DNA of 64,000 nt from UMGS1370 sp963557065 (lineage in GTDB: Bacteria; Bacillota; Clostridia; Lachnospirales; Lachnospiraceae), in NCBI GenBank assembly GCA_963557065.1, contig CAUWCT010000043.1, forward strand, positions 11,737 to 75,736, written 5' to 3'. A program made the position numbers and the translations under genes. Numbering within the stretch: position 1 is the stretch's first letter; each line of letters starts with the position of its first letter. The notes below the pieces were generated by a model. It had not been told where the DNA came from and did not search any database. It saw only the letters and a program-made list of their open reading frames with translations. Of the stretch, positions 52,863-60,806 are shown in pieces.

Positions 52863-53546
52863 ATGAAGAAACTATACGAAGGTAAAACCAAAGATGTATT
52901 TCAGTTAGACAACGGCAATGTATTATTAAAGTTTAAAGATGACTGCACCGGAAAGGACGGCGTATTTGATCCAGGCGAGAATTCCGTAGGCTTAACCATT
53001 GAGGGTATCGGCAAGGCCAACCTGGAAACTTCCATCCATTTCTTTGAATTATTAAAGGAAGCCGGCATCAAAACCCACTATGTCAGCGCAAACTTAGAGG
53101 ATGCAACTATGGAAGTGCTTCCTGCTACCGTATTTGGAAAGGGACTTGAAGTTATCTGCCGTTTGGTTGCTACCGGAAGTTTTATCCGCCGCTATGGTGC
53201 ATATATTGAAGATGGTACAGAACTTCCCGGCGGCTATGTAGAAGCCACTTTCAAAGATGATGACCGCTGCGATCCTCTTGTAACCTGTGAAGGGCTTGTT
53301 GCATTAAATGTTATGAGCAAAGAAATGTTTGAATCCATGAAGGAGCAGACCTTAAAAATCACCAGAATTGTTGCAGACGATCTGGCAAAGAAGGGCTTAA
53401 AACTTTATGACATCAAGTTTGAATTTGGTTACAACAATGGCGAAGTCATCCTGATCGATGAAATTGCCAGCGGCAACATGCGTGTTTACAAGGACGGAAA
53501 AATCGTAGATCCCATGGATCTGACCTCCATTATCTTAGGAAAATAG
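52863..53546 (+). CDS. purC: Phosphoribosylaminoimidazole-succinocarboxamide synthase
   Basis: PurC joins CAIR and aspartate in purine synthesis. The 227-residue protein has KLYEGKTKDVF at the start, the ATFKDDDRCDPLV motif in the middle and the DIKFEFGYNNGEVILIDEI block near the C-terminus. A GGAGG site precedes the ATG and a strong terminator follows. The rest of the purine operon is not adjacent; it is a single plus-strand gene. Confidence 0.96.
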   Translation: MKKLYEGKTKDVFQLDNGNVLLKFKDDCTGKDGVFDPGENSVGLTIEGIGKANLETSIHFFELLKEAGIKTHYVSANLEDATMEVLPATVFGKGLEVICRLVATGSFIRRYGAYIEDGTELPGGYVEATFKDDDRCDPLVTCEGLVALNVMSKEMFESMKEQTLKITRIVADDLAKKGLKLYDIKFEFGYNNGEVILIDEIASGNMRVYKDGKIVDPMDLTSIILGK

Positions 53547-53560
53547 TCTTTTTACCCGGA

Positions 53561-53627
53561 AAAATAAAAATCTCCCACAGCATGTCAGATGTTAAAAACT
53601 CTGATTTCTATGGGAGATTTTTATTTT
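53561..53627. terminator. Bidirectional terminator between purC and DUF1097 gene
   Basis: A 17-bp perfect stem (53561-53577 with 53611-53627) has an A run on one side and a T run on the other, so it can end purC on the plus strand and the preT-preA-DUF1097 operon on the minus strand. Confidence 0.92.
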
Positions 53628-53632
53628 AATTA

Positions 53633-54103
53633 TCATTCTTTTTTCACGCTGCACAAAAACTTTCCAAATGTATCACAGGCGAATCCCAGCAGAATCCCAA
53701 GCAAAATGGCTGCAGCTGCTTTTACATCTCCTCCTGACGCAAACGTTGAGAAGGAACCGATGAAAGCGCCTGGAACAAATGCGAGAATCCGGCTGTTTCC
53801 GGCAGCACACATAAGGAATGTAGTCAAAAACGTCATGATCAGTCCTACTGCCTGCCCAGAGATAAAACGGGCTGCCAAAAAAGAAAGCATGGCATAAAGA
53901 ATTCCGCTTCCTACACAGGCAAATGTCTTCGGCAAATTTCCCGCCCCTTTCCATGGCGCTGCAAAATATGCTGTACATCCTGCAAAACCGGCCCATCCGG
54001 GAAGTCCCAAAAACGCAGCTGCCATCATCCAGAGCGTACACAAAACAGCTGTCGCAAATGCGCATTTGTAAGTATCTCTGCAATGTCCGGAGGTGTCTTT
54101 CAT
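53633..54103 (-). CDS. DUF1097-like small membrane protein
   Basis: The 156-residue protein has about five hydrophobic segments and little else (FATAVLCTLWMMAAAFLGLP, then GGDVKAAAAILLGILLGFACDTFGKFL near the end). The pattern resembles DUF1097 inner-membrane proteins. It starts 4 bp after the preA stop, with a weak ribosome binding site, so it may be translated by coupling. As third gene of the pyrimidine-reduction operon, it could move a base or related compound, but that is inference. Confidence 0.7.
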   Translation of the reverse strand: MKDTSGHCRDTYKCAFATAVLCTLWMMAAAFLGLPGWAGFAGCTAYFAAPWKGAGNLPKTFACVGSGILYAMLSFLAARFISGQAVGLIMTFLTTFLMCAAGNSRILAFVPGAFIGSFSTFASGGDVKAAAAILLGILLGFACDTFGKFLCSVKKE

Positions 54104-54107
54104 ATCA

Positions 54108-55355
54108 TCACACTTTCTTATCCTGCGGACTTCCCTTCCTTCCTGGTTTCAGCACAATCTCTCCTTTGGAAATCGCATGAACCGGACATACCAGTGCACA
54201 AAGGTGACATCCTACACACTTATCCGTATTGCAGTTTGGCTTACGGTTCTTTTCATTCCACTCCATGGCCTGATGTGCACCGTCATAGCAGGAAATATAA
54301 CACCTGCCGCATCCGATACACTGTTCCTCATCAATCTTTGGATAGACAATATAGTCTCTGTCCAGATTTTCTGCCGGAATAATATTCTGATTTGCCAGTC
54401 CCACAAGTTGGCTTAAATGATCGACTCCCTGTTCTTCCATATAATGCATCAGGCCGTTCTTCATATCTTCTACAATCCGGTAGCCGTACTGCATAATCGC
54501 AGTGGTAACCTGCAGAGTAGAAGAACCCAAAAGAATAAACTCTGCCGCATCTTCCCAGGTCTCAATACCACCAATTCCGGAAATCGGAAGTTCTTCCAGT
54601 CCTTCTGCCGTTCTGAGCTGCTGAATAAAACGCAGAGCAATCGGCTTAACTGCTTTTCCGGAATATCCGGAAATAGAAGACTTTCCATTGATAATCGGCA
54701 TACCAATCTTACGATCCAAATCTACATCTGTAACAGACTTTACGGTGTTAATAGCGGAAATACCATCTGCTCCGCCTTCCAGACATGCCTTTGCTACTCC
54801 GACCATATCGGTAATGTTAGGCGTCATTTTTGCCAGAACCGGAAGAGAAGAGCCTCTTTTTACGGCTGCACAGTATTTCCGACACAGTTCCGGATTAGTA
54901 CCCACGTCTGATCCCATAGCATGCGAAGTCATTTGCGGACAGGAAAGATTCATTTCAATCATATCTGCTCCTGCTTCTGTAACCAGACGTGCCAGTTCCA
55001 CCCAGTCCTCTTCATTGGTTCCCATAATAGATGCAATCAAAACCTTATCCGGATATTCCTCTTTTAAGCGCTTTACATCTGCCAGATTTTCTTCCAGCGA
55101 GTGCTCGGCGATCTGTTCCATATTTTTAAATCCTACAAACGGCGTTCCCTCTTTTGTCAGAGCCGCAAACCTGGGGGAAACTTCGTCAACCACAAAATGC
55201 TTTGGTCCTATGGTCTTAAATACAACTCCGCCCCATCCTGTGTCGTATGCTTTCTTACACATATCATAACAGTTCCCTACCGGAGATGAGGACAGACAAA
55301 ACGGATTTTCAAAATGAACTCCCAGAAAATCAATGGATAAATCCTTGTTGATCAT
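54108..55355 (-). CDS. preA: Dihydropyrimidine dehydrogenase subunit PreA
   Basis: PreA is the catalytic FMN subunit that reduces uracil and thymine to 5,6-dihydropyrimidines. The 415-residue protein has a dihydroorotate-dehydrogenase-like barrel (VHFENPFCLSSSPVGNCYDM..., ISAINTVKSV) and a C-terminal ferredoxin domain with two 4Fe-4S motifs (CIGCGRCYISC and CVGCHLCALVC). It overlaps preT by 4 bp (ATGA). The pair corresponds to the mammalian DPYD protein split in two. Confidence 0.95.
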   Translation of the reverse strand: MINKDLSIDFLGVHFENPFCLSSSPVGNCYDMCKKAYDTGWGGVVFKTIGPKHFVVDEVSPRFAALTKEGTPFVGFKNMEQIAEHSLEENLADVKRLKEEYPDKVLIASIMGTNEEDWVELARLVTEAGADMIEMNLSCPQMTSHAMGSDVGTNPELCRKYCAAVKRGSSLPVLAKMTPNITDMVGVAKACLEGGADGISAINTVKSVTDVDLDRKIGMPIINGKSSISGYSGKAVKPIALRFIQQLRTAEGLEELPISGIGGIETWEDAAEFILLGSSTLQVTTAIMQYGYRIVEDMKNGLMHYMEEQGVDHLSQLVGLANQNIIPAENLDRDYIVYPKIDEEQCIGCGRCYISCYDGAHQAMEWNEKNRKPNCNTDKCVGCHLCALVCPVHAISKGEIVLKPGRKGSPQDKKV

Positions 55356-56590
55356 GAACGGCTCCCCCTTTCCTGAAGGCTTTGGTGAATCATCTGTGCA
55401 GCTTCTTTTCCCTTTCTTACAGCCCAGACAACCGTTTTATCTCCCAGAGCCAAATCTCCTGTTACAAATACTTTGGGATCTGCAGTCCTATACCCTTCTG
55501 CATCTCCTGCTCGTTCCTTTAATTCCAGGCCCAGGCCGTCAAGGTCCGGTTTCTGACCAACTGCCAGAATAATCTTATCCGCACGAATCCGCAATGTTCC
55601 GTCCATATGGCGATGCTTAAATGTTACGGTCTGTTTGTCTGCCTGTTCCGGAACATAACCGTCAATAATCGTGACTCCCATTTCTCTCGCGCCATCCAGT
55701 TCCTTTTCAGAAGCCAGAAATTCACAAAGTTCCTCATAAGCAACATCTGTTACCCGCTTTGCGCCCAGACGTTTTAAAGTAGTTGCCGCATCCATGGCTA
55801 CGTCACCGCCGCCAATCACCAGAACATGATCCGGCACCTCTTCTTTTCCTTTGTTCGCTTTTACTCTTGCTAAAAATTCAACTGCAGTCTCTGCATATTC
55901 GTTTTCCTCAAACATGGGGAGCATTTTTCCGGAACTGAAGCCAACTGCTGCCAAAACTGCATCGTATGTATCTTTTAATTCTTCTATGGTTCGATCCCTT
56001 CCTATGCGAACATTGCAGTAAAGCCTGGCTCCCAGTTTTTGAATTCGCTCTATCTCTCTGTCAACTACTGCATTGGGAAGTCTGTATTCCGGAATGCCAT
56101 AACGCAGATAACCACCTGCCTGTTTTGCTTTCTCATAAATATCTACTTCATACCCAAGTTCCAGCAGGGAAGCCGCTGCCTGAAGTCCGGATGGTCCGCT
56201 TCCGATAACTGCAACCTTCTTTCCATTTGGCTCTCCCTTTTTCAGGATTTCCATTCCTGACCTGTCTTCAAAATCTGTCACAAACCTCTGGATTCCGCCA
56301 ATATCAATGGGACGATCAATTCCGCATCTGGAACAAGCCTGCTGACAGTAGCGTTCGGTAGGACAAACCCTTGCGCAAATGCTGCCGATTGCATTATTTT
56401 CCCGAATCGTCTCGGCTGCTCCCTTTAAATTGCGAAAACGTACACTCCGAATAAATTTTGCCGGATCTGTTCCCGCAGGACATGCCGCAGAACATGGTGC
56501 ATCCAGGCAGAGCAAACATCGCTGTGCCTCCTCCATGACCGTATCCATGGTATAAAACGGTCCTACCTCGTCTGAATATGTTCTGGTCAT
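55352..56590 (-). CDS. preT: Dihydropyrimidine dehydrogenase subunit PreT
   Basis: PreT takes electrons from NAD(P)H and passes them through FAD and iron-sulphur clusters to PreA. The 412-residue protein has an N-terminal cluster domain (CLLCLDAPCSAACPAG and CARVCPTERYCQQACSRC), an FAD site VIGSGPSGLQAA (about residues 128-139), and an NAD(P) site VIGGGDVAMDAA. A GAGGAAAGGAGA site precedes the ATG. It heads the preT-preA-DUF1097 operon with a promoter at 56689-56717. Confidence 0.95.
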   Translation of the reverse strand: MTRTYSDEVGPFYTMDTVMEEAQRCLLCLDAPCSAACPAGTDPAKFIRSVRFRNLKGAAETIRENNAIGSICARVCPTERYCQQACSRCGIDRPIDIGGIQRFVTDFEDRSGMEILKKGEPNGKKVAVIGSGPSGLQAAASLLELGYEVDIYEKAKQAGGYLRYGIPEYRLPNAVVDREIERIQKLGARLYCNVRIGRDRTIEELKDTYDAVLAAVGFSSGKMLPMFEENEYAETAVEFLARVKANKGKEEVPDHVLVIGGGDVAMDAATTLKRLGAKRVTDVAYEELCEFLASEKELDGAREMGVTIIDGYVPEQADKQTVTFKHRHMDGTLRIRADKIILAVGQKPDLDGLGLELKERAGDAEGYRTADPKVFVTGDLALGDKTVVWAVRKGKEAAQMIHQSLQERGSRS

Positions 56591-56688
56591 TCTTGTCTCC
56601 TTTCCTCAACCTGCTGTTGAATAGCTTACGGCAAAACCCTGCAGATGTTCTGCCGCCCTTCCCAAAGACGTCCTCTGTTTACAGCCTA

Positions 56689-56717
56689 ATCATACTCCTT
56701 TTAGGACGATACATCAA
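56689..56717 (-). promoter_or_regulatory. Promoter of preT-preA-DUF1097
   Basis: On the minus strand TTGATG (56712-56717) and TATGAT (56689-56694) are 17 bp apart. A 6-4-6 palindrome (56719-56734) lies immediately upstream of the -35 and may bind a regulator. The leader to the ATG is about 95 bp. Confidence 0.7.
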
Positions 56718-56922
56718 TAGTTAAAAAATTAACTTTTTGTAAATTTTTTATAATTTTGTCCTTTCTATTCTGCTTATTTTTATATTTTATATCAATATAT
56801 TCTGCACGCCCCCAAATTATTCTGGCAATATATTATAATTTTCTCATACTATCCATGTGCGGGATCAGCACACTTCCAGGCAGAAACTCCTATCCGCCTG
56901 AATCCAAAAATTCTAAAACAAA

Positions 56923-56965
56923 AAAATCAAGACCTCCAAACAGTATGTCTGAAAGCCTTGATTTT
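56923..56965 (-). terminator. Terminator at edge of integrative element
   Basis: AAAATCAAG (56923-56931) pairs with CTTGATTTT (56957-56965). On the minus strand the stem is followed by a T run, so it stops transcripts coming from the integrase side before the preT operon. Confidence 0.75.
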
Positions 56966-57148
56966 ATTGCATTGTTAAACTTTTGCTATGTCTGCTTTTT
57001 AGTTTTCTACGTTTACGATTTCTCTTTTATTATAAGTGATACAAACTTAATATAACTCATTATATCTTGTTATGTCTTGATTTTACAAGGAATATTGAGT
57101 TTTGGCTTTAATGTATTTTATTATATTCTTATGTAAAATATCATATTT

Positions 57149-57187
57149 TTCGGAAAAAGCTTCGGAAAAAACAAGGTTTTTCGGCTT
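57149..57187. promoter_or_regulatory. Repeated TTCGGAAAAA sites (possible integrase arm sites)
   Basis: TTCGGAAAAA occurs at 57149-57158 and 57161-57170 as a direct repeat with a 12-bp period, and TTTTTCGG follows in inverted form at 57177-57184. The position, about 80-115 bp beyond the integrase stop and next to the expected attachment site, fits arm-type binding sites for the N-terminal domain of the integrase. This role is inferred. Confidence 0.45.
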
Positions 57188-57264
57188 GTTTAATATAAGT
57201 AAAATTATTCCTTTATATGACTTTACCTTTTTAAATCTTACGATTTTATTAAGGTTATACTAGA

Positions 57265-58551
57265 TTAAGCAGTTGTTTGCCTTTTATTCCATTGCTCCGC
57301 ATATTTTCCCATCTCTTCATAGAGAACGTCATCGTTTGAAGTCACATAATACTGTAGTGTAATAGAGATGTCACTATGACCAGCAATGAATTGCAATATT
57401 TTAGGTGACATTTTACTTTCCGCCATTCGTGTTAATCCGGTGCGCCGCAAACTATGAGAAGATAAATGAGGAAGTAAATTAGTAGCTTCTTCATTTTTTT
57501 CAATTGCCTCTTGTAAAATCTGTGAATTGTATTTTTTTATGATAGTATCTAAAAGTCGATTTACACTTCCAGGAGTGATTGGTAATCCCCTTGCTGTTAC
57601 AAATAAAAAATCCGTTTCTCCATCAATTACGCATTTTCCTGATATTTGAGAAATATAAGTGGCATATTCTATTTGATCCTGGATACATCGTACGACTTCG
57701 TTATCATAAAAATACATATATCGTATACCATTCATTGTTTTCGGAGGACGAATTTGGAAACGAGTATGATCCTCGTTATACAGTTTTTTATAAATTAGTT
57801 GGTGTTCCAAATTGAATCGCTTATGTTCCAAATCCAATTCTTTTAAATTCATCCCTAGAACTTCACCAATACGCAATCCAAAATATGTCATAATGTAAAT
57901 CAGATTATAATCAAATCTTTTACAATGCTGTTTGACATATTGAAGAAAAATTATTTGTTGCTTTTTTGAAAGAGTATTCTTGTCTGGACCTTGTGTATTG
58001 ATTACATCTTTCATTACAAGTAAACAGGGATTGTATGTTAACCATCTTGAATCAATCGCTAAACGAAAACTTGGAGAAATAATATTATTTATTAACTCAA
58101 TCGTTCTCTTAGAAAGAGATTTTGTCTCAATCAATTCATTATAAAAATTTACAATATGGAGTTTCAATACTTTTCCGATTGCCATAGCTCCCAACCAGCT
58201 TCCCTGAATATATAAACGATAATTGCTCCAATATCCTGTAAGAGTTGTTGCAGCAATCTTTTTTTTACTTCGCAGATATATTTCAAGCAATTCTTCTACA
58301 GTTGTATCTGAATTTCCGGATACAATCGTTTGCGAACGTTCTGCTTCAATAATTTCCTCAATCTGACGCAATTTGTCGAGAGTTTTGGCTGTTCTACTAT
58401 CTTTTTGATTATAAATATTTTTAAATTTATATTCATATGATTTTTTTTGAGGGTAATAATATTCTCCTGGATACAAGATGTTTCCAAATTCATCTTTCCT
58501 TCGTTTAGATCCGCTACCCTTCTTTTTTTTACTTGACATATCTTTTGCCAA
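57265..58551 (-). CDS. int: Tyrosine recombinase (Tn916-type integrase)
   Basis: This integrase catalyses integration and excision of the element. The 428-residue protein has a basic N-terminus with an arm-binding segment, a SAM-like core-binding domain (about residues 85-190), and the catalytic domain with Arg227 (GLRIGE), His366-Arg369 (HSLRRTG), His392 (GHSDIS) and the tyrosine nucleophile at 401 or 402. Codon use is AT-rich, unlike the chromosome to the left. The gene lies 109 bp after xis. Either ATG at 58551 or 58539 may start translation. Confidence 0.93.
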   Translation of the reverse strand: MAKDMSSKKKKGSGSKRRKDEFGNILYPGEYYYPQKKSYEYKFKNIYNQKDSRTAKTLDKLRQIEEIIEAERSQTIVSGNSDTTVEELLEIYLRSKKKIAATTLTGYWSNYRLYIQGSWLGAMAIGKVLKLHIVNFYNELIETKSLSKRTIELINNIISPSFRLAIDSRWLTYNPCLLVMKDVINTQGPDKNTLSKKQQIIFLQYVKQHCKRFDYNLIYIMTYFGLRIGEVLGMNLKELDLEHKRFNLEHQLIYKKLYNEDHTRFQIRPPKTMNGIRYMYFYDNEVVRCIQDQIEYATYISQISGKCVIDGETDFLFVTARGLPITPGSVNRLLDTIIKKYNSQILQEAIEKNEEATNLLPHLSSHSLRRTGLTRMAESKMSPKILQFIAGHSDISITLQYYVTSNDDVLYEEMGKYAEQWNKRQTTA

Positions 58552-58660
58552 TGTTGTCTACTCCTTTCATCATTTGAGCGCGGACATAGCTTTCTATTAA
58601 ACTTCGACGTTTTGAATTTAATTGTCAATGTGCAGTTTTGTAAAAAGTGCTGTGTCCATA

Positions 58661-58873
58661 TTATATCACATTTCGATTATCTAAAAAACTAAGAAAACGT
58701 TCTCTTTTGATCAAATTTTTTGTTCCAACCCTTAATACAAATGGGCACGTTGGGGTATTGATAAGTTCGCGGATTTTATTTTGTCCGATATTAGTAAGCT
58801 CTGCTGCCTCTGTAATGGTCAGCAGTGCCTTTTTGTCAATTGGTACTTTTTCCTGTATGATTTGTTCTTTCAT
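58661..58873 (-). CDS. xis: Excisionase (Tn916 Xis-like)
   Basis: The 70-residue protein has an N-terminal winged-helix DNA-binding fold typical of excisionases (ALLTITEAAELTNIGQNKIRELINTP, then FVLRVGTKNLIKRERF). Its length is close to the 67 residues of Tn916 Xis. It would bend DNA at the element ends and favour excision by Int. Only a poor AAGG lies before its ATG; a much better AAAAGGAG is found at 60623-60630, on the other side of the iscB element. The insertion has probably cut xis off from its own ribosome binding site. Confidence 0.87.
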   Translation of the reverse strand: MKEQIIQEKVPIDKKALLTITEAAELTNIGQNKIRELINTPTCPFVLRVGTKNLIKRERFLSFLDNRNVI

Positions 58874-58892
58874 GATAAGACCTTGCAGGAGA

Positions 58893-58913
58893 CTCGGTCA
58901 TTCAATGGCCGAG
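58893..58913. repeat. Right-end hairpin of iscB element
   Basis: CTCGGTCATT, a central C, and AATGGCCGAG form a 10-bp stem (one G-T pair). It differs from the copy at 60586-60606 at a single base. Such subterminal hairpins are what IS200/IS605-type transposases bind. Confidence 0.8.
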
Positions 58914-58940
58914 AGGAATGCAGTGTCAGCCGCACCCGGA

Positions 58941-60249
58941 TTAACCCTCCTGCTCTCCTTTCCTGGCGGTTATCCAGCCGCCATTGTATTTGATGATGAT
59001 TACTTTGCTTACTGATACTGATCTCCCATTTTCCAGGATCACACGGGTTCCATTACAATGAATTCCTTTGGCTGAATAATGTTTCCCTTTAAAACTCAGA
59101 ATTGTTCCTGGCTGGATCTCATAATGCCTGGTCCGGATTACCCGCTTTCCTGCAGAAATCTTCCTTTTCCGGCAGTGATGCAGGTTCTTTCCGGAGAGGT
59201 TCCGGTTTCGTTTTGACCTTTCGGAAAACAGTTCCTGTCCGCTGGCTTTTTTACCCGTCCGGCTGTCGATGTACTTTGCATCATAGAACTTTTCCAGACA
59301 CCGGTTGTTCCTGCGGCGTTTCTGCAGGTATACCGTCTTGACTCTGTGCTTTGGATGAAAGTTTCCGATGGCATACGCATCGTTTGCATGGGATTTCTCC
59401 ACATGCAGCTTCTGGCGGACCAGTTTTGTCCTGGCTCCGTAGGTAATACGGAACTTCACATCCACTCTGGATGCCTTTAACATGTTCCACATTTTCCATC
59501 GTACCGCCCGGTTTATGATTCTTTGGCGTATGGCATGTTTCGCAGGCTGTTGCCAGGTTGCTCATCCGGTCCGTATGGTCTCCCTTCCTGAATCCCAGAT
59601 GATGGACATGGAGTTTTGCGTGGTCTTTGATTCCCCGTCCGCAGAAGCAGCACTGATATCCGTCCCGCAGAAATACTGCCTGGCGCAGGGTTTCCGTCCG
59701 GTATCTTGGTCCTTGCTGGTAATCGGTTCCTTTCGGCGCCGGCTTTCCGGATTCGATTGCCTGCAAAAGCTGGGTATCGAAGGACCTCATCTCGAAGGTT
59801 GCCTGCGTAATAGGGATCACTTCCGCATACTGCTCAAACAGACGTATCTGCTGGTTCATGCGGTTTTGGACACTGGGAGGAAGCCAACCTTCTTTTTTGG
59901 AAGCCCTGCGGTTCTCAAACCTGGGTTTCCGGTAACGCAGCCGGTTCCTCCGCTGCCTGCGGTATTTTCTCCGTGCATCATGTCGTTCGGTTTCGTCAGC
60001 GAGAAGGTCCCGCTGTTCGCTCACATATTCGTGCTTCTGTGATTTGATTGAGATCCCTACATGGATAGCTCCCGTATCGGAATCGTATTCAATCGGCTGT
60101 ACTGTCCCTTCGTTCCGATCTAAAAGCCGGATCGTGAAGACGGGACTGTATCTTTCTTTGACTGCACGGCCGCTTGCAAGAAGCTTCCGTGCTTTGTAGT
60201 TTGATGTCGGCATCAGACGGATGCCGGTATTTGACAATACGGCAACCAT
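58941..60249 (-). pseudogene. iscB: iscB, RNA-guided nuclease gene broken by frameshift/deletion
   Basis: IscB is the RNA-guided nuclease ancestral to Cas9. From the ATG at 60249 (GGAGG upstream) the first frame encodes the PLMP-like domain (NTGIRLMPTSNYKARKLL), RuvC-I (SDTGAIHVGIS, Asp58), an arginine-rich bridge helix (about 93-115), RuvC-II (TFEMRSF, Glu153) and the HNH domain (LHVHHLGF, then NLATACETCH; about 192-240). Right after HKPGG the frame is lost near 59495-59505. The second frame (58941-59492) continues with VRWKMWNMLK, RuvC-III (EKSHANDAYAIG) and the C-terminal domain (DAKYIDSRTGKKASGQEL...). By comparison with the family, about 20-30 residues are missing at the junction, so a deletion is likelier than a point shift. 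Confidence 0.88.
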
Positions 60250-60606
60250 ACTGCTGCCTCCTTCTTATTGATGGCTTATGCCTTCCCGTTACGGATGAAA
60301 CTGAACGGGCATCTCCTACTGCCAGGCAAAATGTCTGGGTTCGGGTGGTTCCCATCGCCAAGGTTAGCCGGGGTTATAAGCACCGTACACACTTCTCCTA
60401 CCCTCAGAGATGTTTAATGCACGGCCGCAGAGCAGGGGACGTGGGAAGAATCCCCTGGTGCCTGTATCTTCCCGGACAACGTAGCTGCCTCGCCGGTTTC
60501 CTGTACCGGACAGCTCAGGCTAATCAACCGCCTGCCGAAACAGGCAACCAGGAATAATCGAACACGCAAGAACTTGCTTTGCACGCTCGGTCATTCAATG
60601 GTCGAG
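60250..60606 (-). ncRNA. Probable omega-RNA of IscB
   Basis: The ~357 bases directly before iscB carry no gene and are GC-rich inside an AT-rich element. They contain several stems: CCCGTT/AACGGG (60285-60309), GCCTG/CAGGC (60530-60545), GGGAAGA/TCTTCCC and CCGG/CCGG pairs around 60440-60515. Omega-RNAs lie at this position, reach to the iscB start and take their guide from the flank of the left end. The guide would be the ~16 bases upstream of the 60586-60606 hairpin. Identification rests on position and visible pairing. Confidence 0.7.
60586..60606. repeat. Left-end hairpin of iscB element
   Basis: This is the second copy of the 21-base hairpin (CTCGGTCATT-C-AATGGTCGAG), one base different from 58893-58913. 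In iscB orientation it forms the first stem of the predicted omega-RNA. Confidence 0.8.
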
Positions 60607-60622
60607 TAGTTGACGATGTTTA

Positions 60623-60630
60623 CTCCTTTT
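60623..60630 (-). promoter_or_regulatory. Orphan ribosome binding site, probably that of xis
   Basis: On the minus strand AAAAGGAG lies just outside the left end of the iscB element and has no gene of its own. Removing the element would place it eight bases before the xis ATG. A similar AAAAGGAG serves the 339-residue gene of the same integrative element. Confidence 0.6.
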
Positions 60631-60713
60631 AAGTTTTATTTATTGAAATTATGAAAAACAATTTGCGAAAATCAGTTCGGAGATTATGACTCTTTTTTTG
60701 TTTTAATGGTTAA

Positions 60714-60730
60714 TTTTTCTTATCCGCAAG
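60714..60730 (+). promoter_or_regulatory. 17-bp box upstream of wHTH gene promoter
   Basis: TTTTTCTTATCCGCAAG ends exactly 9 bp before the -35 (60740). The identical box, in the same orientation to transcription and at the same distance, stands before the convergent small gene (61309-61325). No third copy was seen in the window. The position fits an activator or anti-repressor site. Confidence 0.8.
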
Positions 60731-60739
60731 GTTTTCTTT

Positions 60740-60768
60740 TTGCTGTCTTTTAAAAAAAAACGTACAAT
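60740..60768 (+). promoter_or_regulatory. Promoter of small wHTH gene
   Basis: TTGCTG (60740-60745) and TACAAT (60763-60768) are 17 bp apart, about 38 bp before the ATG at 60807. Confidence 0.8.
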
Positions 60769-60806
60769 GATTGATAAATAAAGGTTCAATAGAAAGGAGA
60801 CATATC

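Larger units (their letters stand above)
56591..57264. other. Boundary region between preT and the integrative element
   Basis: These 674 bases carry no gene. Going right they hold the preT promoter (56689-56717), a palindrome AGTTAA-N4-TTAACT (56719-56734), a hairpin terminator (56923-56965), and a strongly AT-rich stretch with repeated TTCGGAAAAA sites (57149-57187) close to the integrase stop. The left attachment site of the element is expected here, but its core cannot be fixed without the other end. Confidence 0.6.
58877..60614 (-). mobile_element. IscB element (IS200/IS605-like, no TnpA)
   Basis: About 1.74 kb carries a broken iscB, a structured RNA region upstream of it, and nearly identical 21-base hairpins close to both ends (58893-58913 and 60586-60606). 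No tnpA transposase is present, so it would depend on one in trans. The ends are estimated from joining the flanks: TAAACATC before and (ATC)ATGAAAG after restore AAAAGGAG eight bases from the xis start codon. No target duplication is expected for this family. Confidence 0.75.

Noticed and set aside
59482..60042. Plus-strand reading frame across iscB as a possible transposase
   Set aside because: It is a shadow of the minus-strand iscB frames and has no transposase motif such as HUH or a catalytic tyrosine.
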